A stretch of DNA of 22,720 bases from JAPWJZ01 sp041287865 (GTDB lineage Bacteria > Pseudomonadota > Alphaproteobacteria > Micavibrionales > UBA2020), in NCBI GenBank assembly GCA_041287865.1, contig JBGGMV010000112.1, positions 1 through 22,720 on the forward strand. Reading direction: 5' to 3'. The translations under genes were made by a program, and so were the position numbers. Positions within the stretch are counted from its first letter, which is position 1; each line of letters begins with the position of its first letter. Positions 7,506-16,600 of the stretch are shown here, piece after piece. The notes beneath the pieces were generated by a model that saw only the letters and a program-made list of their open reading frames with translations, was not told where the DNA came from and did no database searches.

Positions 7506-7533
7506 TTGAGTATTACCTATATTTTCATAATAA
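7506..7533 (+). promoter_or_regulatory. Possible promoter of the glycosidase-like gene
   Basis: TTGAGT (7506-7511) and TAATAA (7528-7533), separated by 16 bp, could serve the plus-strand gene at 7587. The site overlaps the stronger minus-strand promoter of the ankyrin gene, so the two would compete for polymerase. Confidence 0.35.
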
Positions 7534-7538
7534 GTCAA
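7510..7538 (-). promoter_or_regulatory. Sigma-70 promoter of the ankyrin/pseudouridine synthase unit
   Basis: On the minus strand the -35 box TTGACT (7538-7533) is followed after exactly 17 bp by the -10 box TAATAC (7515-7510). This is 43 bp upstream of the ATG at 7467. The start of the site, TTGACTTATTA, is close to the TTGACATAATA of the promoters at 5087 and 21771. Confidence 0.65.
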
Positions 7539-7571
7539 TAGTGATTTAGGGTGGATAAGGGGCGGATTTTC

Positions 7572-7586
7572 GGGGAGAATTTCCCC
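7572..7586 (+). promoter_or_regulatory. Hairpin enclosing the ribosome binding site
   Basis: GGGGA (7572-7576) and TCCCC (7582-7586) form a perfect 5-bp stem with a GAATT loop and end directly before the ATG at 7587. The 5' arm is also the only good Shine-Dalgarno sequence, so the stem could hide it from the ribosome. The stem is short, and any regulatory role is inference. Confidence 0.4.
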
Positions 7587-8630
7587 ATGAAAAAGCTCGC
7601 CCTGACCCTTTGTTTCATCATGTCGCTGTCCGCGTCTGCGATGGCGACGGATTACACCATTTTGCCTTATCCAAAGAACGGCTTTAAGGCCTCGGCGGGG
7701 GATTGGGAAGCCGCCCTCGACGACCTTCAGGAGATGGGCGCCACAGGCATCGTCATCACTAACAAATGGAATGAGCTGGAGGCGAAGAAACGCCAGTACA
7801 AAGGACTCAACGTTCTGGCGCAGAACTTCAAGGTGAACACGGAGGCTGGCCGCAAGGTATTTTTCAGCTTTCAGCCGATCAACACCACGAAGCGTGAAGT
7901 TCCGCCCGATCTTGAGAAAGTGAAATGGAACGACCCTGCGATGATCGGGCGATATCAGGAATTCCTCGACCACCTCGCGCTCGATGTGACGACGCAGCCC
8001 GCATGGGTGTCGCTGGCGAACGAGGCGGACGTTTATTTCGAAATGCATCCGGAGGAACTGGACGGGTTTCTGGACTACGCGAAGCGGGCGGCTGGCCTGA
8101 CGAAGCAGAATTTCCCCGAAGTGAAAACCGGCGTGACGATGACTTTCGAGGGGTTGGCCGGCAAGCGCAAGGAAATCGTGAAAAAACTCCTGGGCGCAAG
8201 CGAGGTTGCGATTTTCACTTATTACCCGCTGTTCGATCTGAAACCGCAGCCGGTGAAGGACATGGGCGGACATTTCGACGCGATGGTGGCCGCCGCGGAA
8301 GGCAAGGAGTTGCTGTTGCAGGAAGTGGGATACCCCTCCGGCGCGGTTGTCGGATCATCGGAGGAAACGCAGGCCGCGTTCTTCAAGGAAGCGATGAACC
8401 AGATCAAATGGCGACCGGAGATAAAATTCGCGGGCCTGTTTATGCTGCATGATTTCGACGGCAAGTTCTGCGACGAGCTTGTGAAATATTACGGCTTCAC
8501 CGGCGCGCCCGATGATATCAAGGCCAAATTCCGCGATTTCCTCTGCACCCTTGGCGTGAAAACCTTCGAGGGCAAGGAGAAACCCGCATGGGCTGCGGTC
8601 AAGCAGGGCATGAAAGAGGCGAGAGAATAA
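7587..8630 (+). CDS. Secreted TIM-barrel glycoside-hydrolase-like protein
   Basis: A 347-residue protein with a clear Sec signal peptide (MKKLALTLCFIMSLSASAMA, cleavage after AMA), so it acts in the periplasm or outside. The mature part looks like a clan GH-A (beta/alpha)8 barrel. Glu146 in SLANEADVYF fits the acid/base Asn-Glu motif, and Glu246 in LLLQEVGYPSG fits the nucleophile strand. The QEVGYPS pattern recalls GH17/GH53-like glycanases, but I cannot assign a family or substrate. The upstream in-frame start at 7551 would bury the signal peptide, so 7587 is chosen, with GGGGAG as ribosome binding site. The gene is monocistronic, divergent from the ankyrin gene, and ends at a strong terminator. 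Confidence 0.8.
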   Translation: MKKLALTLCFIMSLSASAMATDYTILPYPKNGFKASAGDWEAALDDLQEMGATGIVITNKWNELEAKKRQYKGLNVLAQNFKVNTEAGRKVFFSFQPINTTKREVPPDLEKVKWNDPAMIGRYQEFLDHLALDVTTQPAWVSLANEADVYFEMHPEELDGFLDYAKRAAGLTKQNFPEVKTGVTMTFEGLAGKRKEIVKKLLGASEVAIFTYYPLFDLKPQPVKDMGGHFDAMVAAAEGKELLLQEVGYPSGAVVGSSEETQAAFFKEAMNQIKWRPEIKFAGLFMLHDFDGKFCDELVKYYGFTGAPDDIKAKFRDFLCTLGVKTFEGKEKPAWAAVKQGMKEARE

Positions 8631-8663
8631 AAAAAGGCCGGGATATAAATCCCGGCCTTTTTT
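8629..8663. terminator. Bidirectional Rho-independent terminator
   Basis: Stem GGCCGGGAT (8636-8644) and ATCCCGGCC (8649-8657) enclose an ATAA loop, with seven A before the stem and six T after it. It starts inside the TAA of the glycosidase-like gene and sits 16 bp past the stop of the convergent proline-rich gene, so it can serve both. Confidence 0.93.
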
Positions 8664-8678
8664 ATTGTGTCAGCCAGA

Positions 8679-10061
8679 TCAGACTTTGCAGCCGATCTGC
8701 ATGCCTTTGAAGATGTTCTCGCTGCTGAAGGCTTGCGCGGCCACAGCTTTGGCCGAACCGCCCCAGTTGGCGACGAAGCTGGCGGCGCGTGCGCCACCGA
8801 GCGACTTCATGGTCGACAGGGCCGAAGCCTTGTCGGCGGGAACGCCGCCCAGACCATGATATTGCATGTACACGAGGTCGACTTTCGCCTGCATGTTGCC
8901 GGATTCGGCAGCCTGCTTGAACAGCTCGACAGCGACGTTGGCGTTTTTGGGAACGCCGTCAAAGCCGTTGAAGGCGAAATAGGCGAGGTCTTTGGTGCCT
9001 TGCGCCGCAACAGCCGCGTTGGTGGAAGCCGAGCGTGCGATAGCATCCGTCACGCGGGCCGAGACCTGATGGCCGTCGATCAGTTGCGTGAAATGTTCAC
9101 CGGGCGTCAGGCAGGGAGCCACGACGGGCGCGACTTCGATCGGGGCCACGACCATCGGCTGCGCCTGCACGGTTTCAACCGGCGGAACGACAGGCTGGGT
9201 CACAACCGTCTCGACCGGCGGGGTCACGACGGTTTCGACCGGGGGAACGACGACGGGAGCGGGGGCAGGCGTGCCGCCGCCGAAGACGGCTTTCCAGCCG
9301 CTCTCGAACCAGCCTTCCTGGAAGCCCATGACCAGCGCCGAACCGACGATCGCGAAGGCCGAGGATTTCAGGAACACGTTGGCGTGTTTCTTGGTGAAGA
9401 TTTCTTTCGCATGCGCTTTCGAGAAGAAGGGCGAGAGTTCAGCGCCGCCTTTCTTCGCCGTGTGGCGTTCGCCGAAGTGGCAGAACATCGTCATTGCCGC
9501 GCCGACCGCGATGGCCGAGCCCAGCATGGTCGCCCAGACGGGCGCGCCTGCGACGGTCATGCCGACAACGGCAGCCGATTTTGCGGCCATCGTCACGCCG
9601 GCACCGGCCGCGACGTTGAAGGCGCGCATCAGCCATTTTTTCTTGCCGCTGTGCACGGCGGGAGCTTCGACGCCCGGGGTCGTTGCGGCGGGCGCTTCGA
9701 CAGCAGGGGCGGGAGCTTCTGCAACCGGAGCAACCGGAGCAACAGCTTCGGGTGCTTTCACTTCCGGTGCTTTCGCTTCGGGAGCCTTCACTTCGGGCAC
9801 GTTGGTGTTTGCGGGCGGCGTAACTTCTGCAGCCGGCGGCACGACAACCGGAGCCGGCACTACGACGGGCTCTTTCTTCGGCGTGGTGATTTCGATCACG
9901 GGCGAGACGCCGACAACCGGCTCTTTCTTCGCTTCGTTGCTGTTGACGGCGGGGGGAGCGGGGATTTCGCTCACTTTGGGTTCCGGCTTGCTGTCTTTAA
10001 TGACAGGTGTTTCGGACATGGTGGGTTCAACCTTTGCAGGTTTCTTTTCAGGTTCGCTCAT
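8679..10061 (-). CDS. Proline-rich membrane protein with C-terminal Sel1-like repeats
   Basis: A 460-residue protein in four parts. Residues 1-137 are a Pro/Ala/Val/Glu-rich linker with KAPE repeats (about 89-107). Residues 143-197 contain one or two hydrophobic stretches, and 229-246 another, with a basic cytosolic-looking segment between. Residues 263-317 are a second Pro/Val linker with three PPVETV repeats. Residues 355-420 carry two Sel1-like (TPR-related) units, AYFAFNGFDGVPKNANVAVE and YMQYHGLGGVPADKASAL. There is no signal peptide. GGAG precedes the ATG at 10061, and the stop lies just before the bidirectional terminator. Long open frames on the opposite strand are artefacts of the repetitive GC-rich composition. 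Its role is unknown; a scaffold bridging the membrane and envelope partners is plausible. Confidence 0.85.
   Translation of the reverse strand: MSEPEKKPAKVEPTMSETPVIKDSKPEPKVSEIPAPPAVNSNEAKKEPVVGVSPVIEITTPKKEPVVVPAPVVVPPAAEVTPPANTNVPEVKAPEAKAPEVKAPEAVAPVAPVAEAPAPAVEAPAATTPGVEAPAVHSGKKKWLMRAFNVAAGAGVTMAAKSAAVVGMTVAGAPVWATMLGSAIAVGAAMTMFCHFGERHTAKKGGAELSPFFSKAHAKEIFTKKHANVFLKSSAFAIVGSALVMGFQEGWFESGWKAVFGGGTPAPAPVVVPPVETVVTPPVETVVTQPVVPPVETVQAQPMVVAPIEVAPVVAPCLTPGEHFTQLIDGHQVSARVTDAIARSASTNAAVAAQGTKDLAYFAFNGFDGVPKNANVAVELFKQAAESGNMQAKVDLVYMQYHGLGGVPADKASALSTMKSLGGARAASFVANWGGSAKAVAAQAFSSENIFKGMQIGCKV
9162..9257 (-). repeat. PPVETV-coding tandem repeats
   Basis: This stretch encodes residues 269-300 of the proline-rich protein, with PPVETVVT, PPVETVVT and PPVETVQ units separated by short Pro/Val spacers. 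The repeated DNA units are nearly identical, so copy number may vary between strains. Confidence 0.7.
9741..9797 (-). repeat. KAPE-coding tandem repeats
   Basis: This stretch encodes residues 89-107 of the proline-rich protein: alternating KAPEV and KAPEA units in the N-terminal linker. Charged Pro/Ala repeats of this sort form extended, TonB-like spacers. Confidence 0.7.
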
Positions 10062-10218
10062 GGTTTTCTCCGTAACGAGCTAGAGGGACTTAACCTGTAT
10101 GATTATTCAGGCGCCCGAATTGACATAAATAAACTAATCAGTGCTCAGACAAAACACCAAATATAGTGAGTCGAGTCAATACGCGAAAACCGTTTTCTGG
10201 GAAAAAAATCAGGCAGAT

Positions 10219-10234
10219 GGGTATATAAATACCC
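10219..10234. promoter_or_regulatory. GGGTA...TACCC palindrome (candidate operator)
   Basis: GGGTATATAAATACCC lies in the 194-bp gap between the proline-rich gene and the DUF6356-like gene. It closely matches the two abutting palindromes at 18859-18888; read on the minus strand it is GGGTATTTATATACCC. It is 158 bp upstream of the proline-rich ATG and 21 bp past the DUF6356-like stop. The T-run on the minus strand is about 10 nt away from the stem, so it is a poor intrinsic terminator. The rest of the gap holds a TTGACA without a matching -10 and no gene. Confidence 0.5.
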
Positions 10235-10255
10235 TGTTCAAACTTGTTCGGTTGT

Positions 10256-10543
10256 TTAAATACCGAAGCCGCCCTCGATCTCGTGGAAGCCCGTGCGCGC
10301 GGCGCGGTCGGCGAGGATGCGGTTGCAGGCCTTGATACGGTCGCTGGCCGCATGGGTCAGGGTGAAGGGCAGGATGCCGTGGCCGATCAGCAGGATGCTG
10401 CAGCTGCCCAGCCGCCATGCCATGTTGATGGTGAAGCGAAAGTGCTGCCAGTAGGTTTCACCGGCTTCGCGGGGGTGATTGGTCATGAGGGAGACGAAGG
10501 TCTCCTTCAGGCTTTTTGCGGGGGATTTTGTCTGGTCTGTCAT
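10256..10543 (-). CDS. Small DUF6356-like membrane protein
   Basis: A 95-residue protein whose central pattern (TNHPREAGETYWQHFRF, a hydrophobic helix at about residues 43-62, then LPFTLTHAASDRI) matches my memory of the DUF6356 family: short alphaproteobacterial proteins with a HPxxxGETYxxHxxF motif before a single membrane segment. The function of the family is unknown. The start at 10543 has no strong Shine-Dalgarno. The gene is divergent from the alpha-2-macroglobulin gene across 134 bp and lies upstream of the proline-rich gene on the same strand, but the 194-bp gap and the palindrome between them argue against a simple operon. Confidence 0.75.
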   Translation of the reverse strand: MTDQTKSPAKSLKETFVSLMTNHPREAGETYWQHFRFTINMAWRLGSCSILLIGHGILPFTLTHAASDRIKACNRILADRAARTGFHEIEGGFGI

Positions 10544-10605
10544 GACCGGAAACTAAAACTTTATGCCAAGTATTGCAAGACACAAATTTTGCACAATAAA
10601 GCCTG

Positions 10606-10633
10606 TTGTTCAGAAGTTTTTCACCATTATGAT
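10606..10633 (+). promoter_or_regulatory. Possible promoter of the alpha-2-macroglobulin/pbpC operon
   Basis: TTGTTC (10606-10611) and TATGAT (10628-10633), separated by 16 bp, lie 44 bp before the ATG at 10678. The region is AT-rich, unlike the coding DNA around it. The match is moderate. Confidence 0.4.
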
Positions 10634-10677
10634 GGACACTCGCAATCACTTAAAAATCAATCCTGACGGGTATTAAC

Positions 10678-13600
10678 ATGCGGAATTTCTTGCTGGTTTT
10701 GGCGCTCATCCTCATCACGGCAGGGGGCGCGCAGGCGGCGTATGATTCAGTTACAGCGGCCGAGGCGCAGGACCTCAGCATCATCCGCGTCACGCCGACG
10801 GGGGAGGATGTCTACTCCGAACGCCAGATCGTCATCACCTTCAACCGCCCCGTCGTGCCCATCGGCCAGATGGAACGCGACAAGAAAGACATTCCCGTCA
10901 CCATCACGCCCGAAGTCGACTGCGAATGGCGGTGGATCAACACCTCGTCGCTCGCCTGCCAGCTGACGGATAAATCGAAACTGGAATTGTCGACCAAATA
11001 CGACATCACCATCGCCCCCGGCATCAAGGCCGAAGACGGCACAACGATCAAGGAAGATTACAAGGCGACATTCATCACCCAGCGCGCGAATACCGAATAT
11101 GCGTGGTTCCGCACCTGGACGTCGCCCGGCACGCCCGTTATTCGCCTGACCTTCAACCAGCCGGTCACGAAAACTTCGGCGCGCAAATCTATCATGCTTG
11201 TCCATGGCGAAAAGAAAACGGCCATCAAGCTGAAGCCCGACCCCGATTACGATGAAAAGCCTTCTTACGTGCCCTTCGGCAAAGGCTGGCTGTTCTTCGG
11301 CGATCAGGAAAAGCGCAAGAGCGACGATCAGGCGACAGAAAAAGACGGCGAGGAAGCCCGCCGCGTCTGGCTGGCCGAGCCGATCGAGGAACTGCCGCTG
11401 GATACGAATGTCACGATGAAACTCTCCCCCGGCCTTGTTTCCGCCGCAGGGCCCGAGCTGAGCGTGGCGACCAAAGATGTCGTGGCGTTTGACACCTATC
11501 CCGAGCTTTCCGTTCTTGGCGTGCGCTGCACCAGCAATGACGGCGTCGAGATTCTGTTCGCGCCCGGCGAAACGAAGGCCGACAAGTGCAACCCGATGGC
11601 CTCCATCAGCCTGTCTTTCTCCGCGCCCGTGCAGAGATCGCAGGTGAAGAAGAATTTCGAATTCTCGCCCGCGCTGGGCCTCGCCGAGAAACAGGATGAA
11701 ATCTGGGGCGACCTGTCCGAAGAATATTCGCGCCTGAACAGCGCCCATACCAAGGGCCGTGGCTATGACGTTTACCTGCCTTACGGCCTGAAGGCGGCAT
11801 CCACCTATACCGTGAAACTGAAGGGCGAAGACCTCGGCTTCTTCTCCCGCGCGTGGCGCTGGGTGAAGAACCTGTTCAGCGACCAGCCCATGACCGCGCT
11901 CGAGGACGAATTCGCGCGCCGCGTGAAGGAACCGGTGACCATCACCTTCAACACCGACCACCGCAAGCCGAATTTTGAAATGGATTACCACGATGCGGTG
12001 CTGGAGAAAAACGCCGACAGCGAAGTGCCGATCTACGTCAACAACCTCGAAAAACTGTTCTTTAATTTCCGCAGCCTGACAGTCGCGGGCACGAATGACG
12101 CCGAGAAATTCGACCAGACGCTGGAAAACATCATGGATATCCAGTACCTGATCCCGATGAAAGTGCGCGAAATGCTGAAGGGCAAATCGGGCGCTGTCTA
12201 CGGCCATCTTGAAACCAGCCCATACGTCGACAAAGGCAGCGAGAGTGCTTACCGCTTATTTGCGCAAGTGACGCCGTGGCAGATGCATGTGAAGCTGGGG
12301 CATTTCTCCACGCTCGTCTGGGTGACCGATATGGCCACCGGCGCGCCTGTTAAAGGCGCCAAGGTGACGCTGTACAAGGATTCCGTCGCGTCGCTGACCG
12401 AACCGCAGGATATCCGCGGCACAGGCATGACCGATGAAAACGGCCTTGCCACTCTGCCCGGCACCGATAAAGCTGATCCGCAGCAGGAGCTGCAAAAAGG
12501 CTGGGAAGACAGCGACTCGAAATTGTTCGTCCGCGCCGACAAGGGCGAGGACATGGCCGTGATGCCGCTGAACAGCACGTTCATGATCGATATCTGGCGC
12601 GCCTCGAACGAGAGCATTTACCCCTCGAACAAGAAAAAATACGGCCACATCCACACATGGGGCACGACGGCGCAGGGCATTTACCGCGCGGGCGATACTA
12701 TCCAGTATAAATTCTACGTGCGCGATCAGGACGACCGCACGCTGATTGCCGCGCCCAAGGAAGGTTACAAGCTGGAAATCGTCGACCCGACCGACAACGT
12801 GGTCGAAACGGTCGAAGACCTGAAGCTGAACGACTTCGGCGCCTATGCCGGCGAGTTCAAGGTGGCGAAGGAAGCCCCCGTGGGCTGGTACCGTTTCCGC
12901 CTGACTGCGAAATATGTGGGCGGCGGCAACGATGACGGCGAAGGCGGCGAATACAGCGAAGACGGCTATCAGGCCTTCGGCACCTGGAATCCGCTCCGCG
13001 TGCTGGTGACCGATTTCACGCCCGTGCCGTTCCGCGTTTCCAACAGCCTCAATGGCGACCTGTTCAAGGACGGTCAGGATATCGAAGTCAGTGCCGATGC
13101 GAAGCTGCATTCCGGCGGGCCTTATCTGGATGCCGAAGTGCGCACGGTGGCGATCCTTGATGAGCGCGCCTTTACTTCGAAACATCCCAAGGCGCAGGGT
13201 TTCAATTTCATGCCGCTGGAATATTCCATGCATGGCAGCCGCGAAGTGCTGAACAAAACCGAACCGCTGGACGGCAAGGGCGAGCTGCGTACGGTGTTCA
13301 AGCTTGAAAAGCAGGACTTCGCTTACGGCCGCCTGACGGTCGAAAGTGCGGTGCAGGATGATCGCGGCAAGAACGTCGCGGCATCTTCCGGTGCGGATTA
13401 TGTCGGCGTCGACCGTTTTGTCGGTTTGAAGTCTCCCGAATGGGCTTACGAGGCGAAAAAGCCCGTCAACCTCGAATACATCGTGGTGGACGATCGCGGC
13501 AACCCTGCCGCTGGCACTTCAGTCAAAATCACACTGGAGCGTCTGGAAACCACCGCCGTGCGCGTGAAGGGCGCGGGCGATGCTTACCTGACCAACTATA

Positions 13601-16600
13601 ACTCCGAATGGAAGGAAGCTGGCACTTGCGAAGGCACGTCGACGGATGACGTTTCGCCCTGCACGTTCACACCTGACAAGGCCGGTTCCTACCGCGCCAT
13701 CGCACGCATCAAGGATACCAAAGACCGCGCGCAGGAAGCAGGCGTCAGTTTCTGGGTGACTGGCAGCGATTACCTTGTCTGGGATAACCAGAGCGATGTG
13801 CTGCTGCCCATCGTGCCCGAGAAGGCCGAATACAAAGTCGGCGATACGGCGAAATACCTTGTGAAAAACCCCTTCCCGGGGGCGACGGCGCTGGTGACCA
13901 TCGAACGCTACGGCATCATCGACAAATTCACGACCAAGCTGGAGGGCTCGACGCCTGTGGTGGAATTCCCCGTCAAGGCCGATTACCTGCCGGGCTTCTT
14001 CCTGTCGATTCAAGTGTTCTCGCCGCGCGTCGATAAACCGATCGACGAAAACGGCGTCGACCTTGGCAAGCCGACGTTCCGCATGGGTTACGTGACTGTG
14101 CCTGTGAAAGATCCCTACAAGGAAATGCTGGTCACCGCGAAAACGCCGGAGGAAGTTTACAAGCCCCGCGACAAGATCAAGGTCAGCCTGCATGCCGAGC
14201 CGAAGAAAAAGGGCAGGGATGAACCTGTCGAGCTGGCCGTGGCTGTGCTGGATGAAGCTGTCTTCGACCTCGTCACCGGCGGGCTTTCCAACTTCGATCC
14301 TTATGAAGGTTTCTACAAGGTCGATGGGCTTGACCTGCGCAACTACAGCCTGCTGACGCGCCTGATCGGCCGCCAGAAGTTCGAGAAAAAAGGCGCGAAC
14401 CAGGGCGGCGATGGCGGGTCGGATCTGAAAGTCCGCGACCTGTTCAAATTCGTCGCTTACTGGAACCCCTCGATCAAGGCAGATAAAAACGGCAATGCCG
14501 AAGTGGAATTCGAGGCGCCCGACAACCTGACGGGCTGGCGCATCCTCGCGCTGGCTGTCACGCCTTCGGATCGCCTCGGCCTTGGCCATGCGAATTTCAA
14601 GGTCAACCGCCCGACCGAAGTGCGCCCCGTGATGCCGAACCAGGTGACGGAACGCGATACCTTCCAGGCCGGTTTCAGCGTTATGAACCGCACGGATAAA
14701 CCCCGCACGCTCACCGTCGAGATCAAGGCCGAAGGCCTGATCGATACGGCCAAGACGCCGGCGGAACACAAGGAAACCGTTACAGTCGACCCTTACAAAC
14801 GCGCAATCGTTTATATGCCGGTGCAGACCATGGCCGTGCCCGAAAACCGCGACCTGCCGCAGGGTGAGCTGAAATTCACAGTCAAGGCTTACGACCTGCA
14901 GGATGGCGACGGCATGGTGCATGCGATGCCGGTGAACAAGATGCGCTCGCTCGACACCGCCGCCAACTACGGCACCACGTTGCAGGACAAGGCGACGGAA
15001 AGCATCAAGTTCCCCGACAATATCTTCCCCGATATCGGCGGCATTTCTGTCGTTCTCTCGCCCAGCGTGATCGGCTCGGTCGAGGGTGCGTTCAAGTACA
15101 TGCGCGACTATCCTTATATCTGCTGGGAACAGATTTTGACGAAGGGCGTCATGGCCTCGCACTACCTGAACCTGAAAGGCTATATGCCCGACAGCTTCGA
15201 GTGGAAAGAAGCCGACAAGCTGGCGCAGGCCGCGCTTGATATCGCGGGTTCCTTCCAGGCGCCGAACGGCGGCATGACGTACTTCCTCGCGCGTGATGAA
15301 TATGTTGACCCGTACCTGTCGGCCTATACGGCGCTCGCCTTCAACTGGCTGTCGAAATCGGGCTACAAAATCCCGAAAGCCGTTGAAGCCAAGCTGCACG
15401 ACTACCTGCTCAACCTGCTCCGCAACGATGTCGCGCCGACGTTTTATGACGCAGGCATGAAATCGACGGTGCGCGCGGTTGCGCTGGCGGCGCTGGCCGA
15501 ACATGGCAAAGTCACCAAGGCCGATATGGACCGTTACCAGCCGCATGTGAAGGAAATGAGCCTCTTCGGTAAAACCCATTTCCTGATGGCGGCGCTGAAG
15601 GTGACCGAGGCCCTGCCGATGGCGAAGGATGTGGCGAACCTTATCCTCTCGGCTTCGAACCAGACGGGCGGCAAGTTCATCTTCAACGAAACGCTGGATG
15701 ACAGCTACCTGCGCATCCTCGCATCGCCTTTGCGTGAAAACTGCGCGATCCTCTCCGCCTTCACCGCCTATGGCGAGATGAAGGAGGGCGCAAGCCTGGT
15801 GGGTGACGTGCCGTTCAAGCTGACGCGCACCATCACCCAGACGCGCCAGAACCGCGACCATTGGGAAAACACGCAGGAAAACATGTTCTGCATGAACGCG
15901 CTGATCGATTACAGCCGCGTGTATGAAAACGTGAAGCCTGACATGAAGGTCACCGCCAGCCTGAATACGAAATCATTCGGTGAAGCGGCATTCAGCGACT
16001 TGCGCGACAAGCAGGTGACACTGAGCCGCCCGATGGAGGAAGCCGACGTCGGCACCAAGGCGACCGTGGAAATCGAACGCAAGGGCGAGGGCAGGCTCTA
16101 CTACGCCACGCGCCTGCGCTACGCACTCCGCTCCGACCTTACCAAGCCCGTTAATTCCGGTATCGAGCTGCACCGCGAATACGCGCTCGAGCGTGACGGC
16201 AAATGGCAGATGCTGAAGGAAAAAGACGAAATCAAGCGCGGCGATATCGTGCGCGTTGATCTGTTCCTCTCGCTGCCCGCGGCCCGTAACTTCGTGGCCG
16301 TGAACGACCCCGTGCCGGGCGGGCTTGAGCCTGTCAACAGCGAGCTTGCCACTACGTCGCAGGTCGACGCGAACAAGGGCGAGTTCGAGCGCGACGGCGG
16401 TTCGTGGTTCTTCAAGTTCGGCGACTGGTGGGGATACAACGTCAGCCGCTGGAGCTTCTATCACCAGGAAATCCGCCATGACAGCGTGCGTTTCTACTCC
16501 GACTACCTGCCCGCCGGCAACTATCACCTGAGCTATACCGCGCAGGCGATCGCCGAGGGCAAGTTCACCGTCATGCCAACGCTGGCGGAAGAAATGTACG

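Noticed and set aside
10120..10148. TTGACATAAAT as a plus-strand promoter
   Set aside because: No acceptable -10 lies at 15-19 bp, and no plus-strand gene begins for more than 500 bp. Retained only as a partial match to the shared TTGACWTAWTA sequence.
8667..10166. Plus-strand open frames of 499 and 331 codons opposite the proline-rich gene
   Set aside because: Their Gly/Thr- or His/Arg-rich repeats are the mirror of Pro/Val/Ala codons. The minus frame has a Shine-Dalgarno, Sel1 motifs and a correctly placed terminator.
10162..10173. Twelve bases identical to the core of a T7 RNA polymerase promoter (CGACTCACTATA, minus strand)
   Set aside because: It lacks the flanking bases and the GGG start of true T7-type promoters, and there is no phage polymerase gene in the window; probably chance.
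13519..15861. 780-codon open frame antisense to the alpha-2-macroglobulin gene
   Set aside because: It is entirely within a well-supported gene, has low-complexity Arg/His/Val composition, and has no ribosome binding site or family motif.
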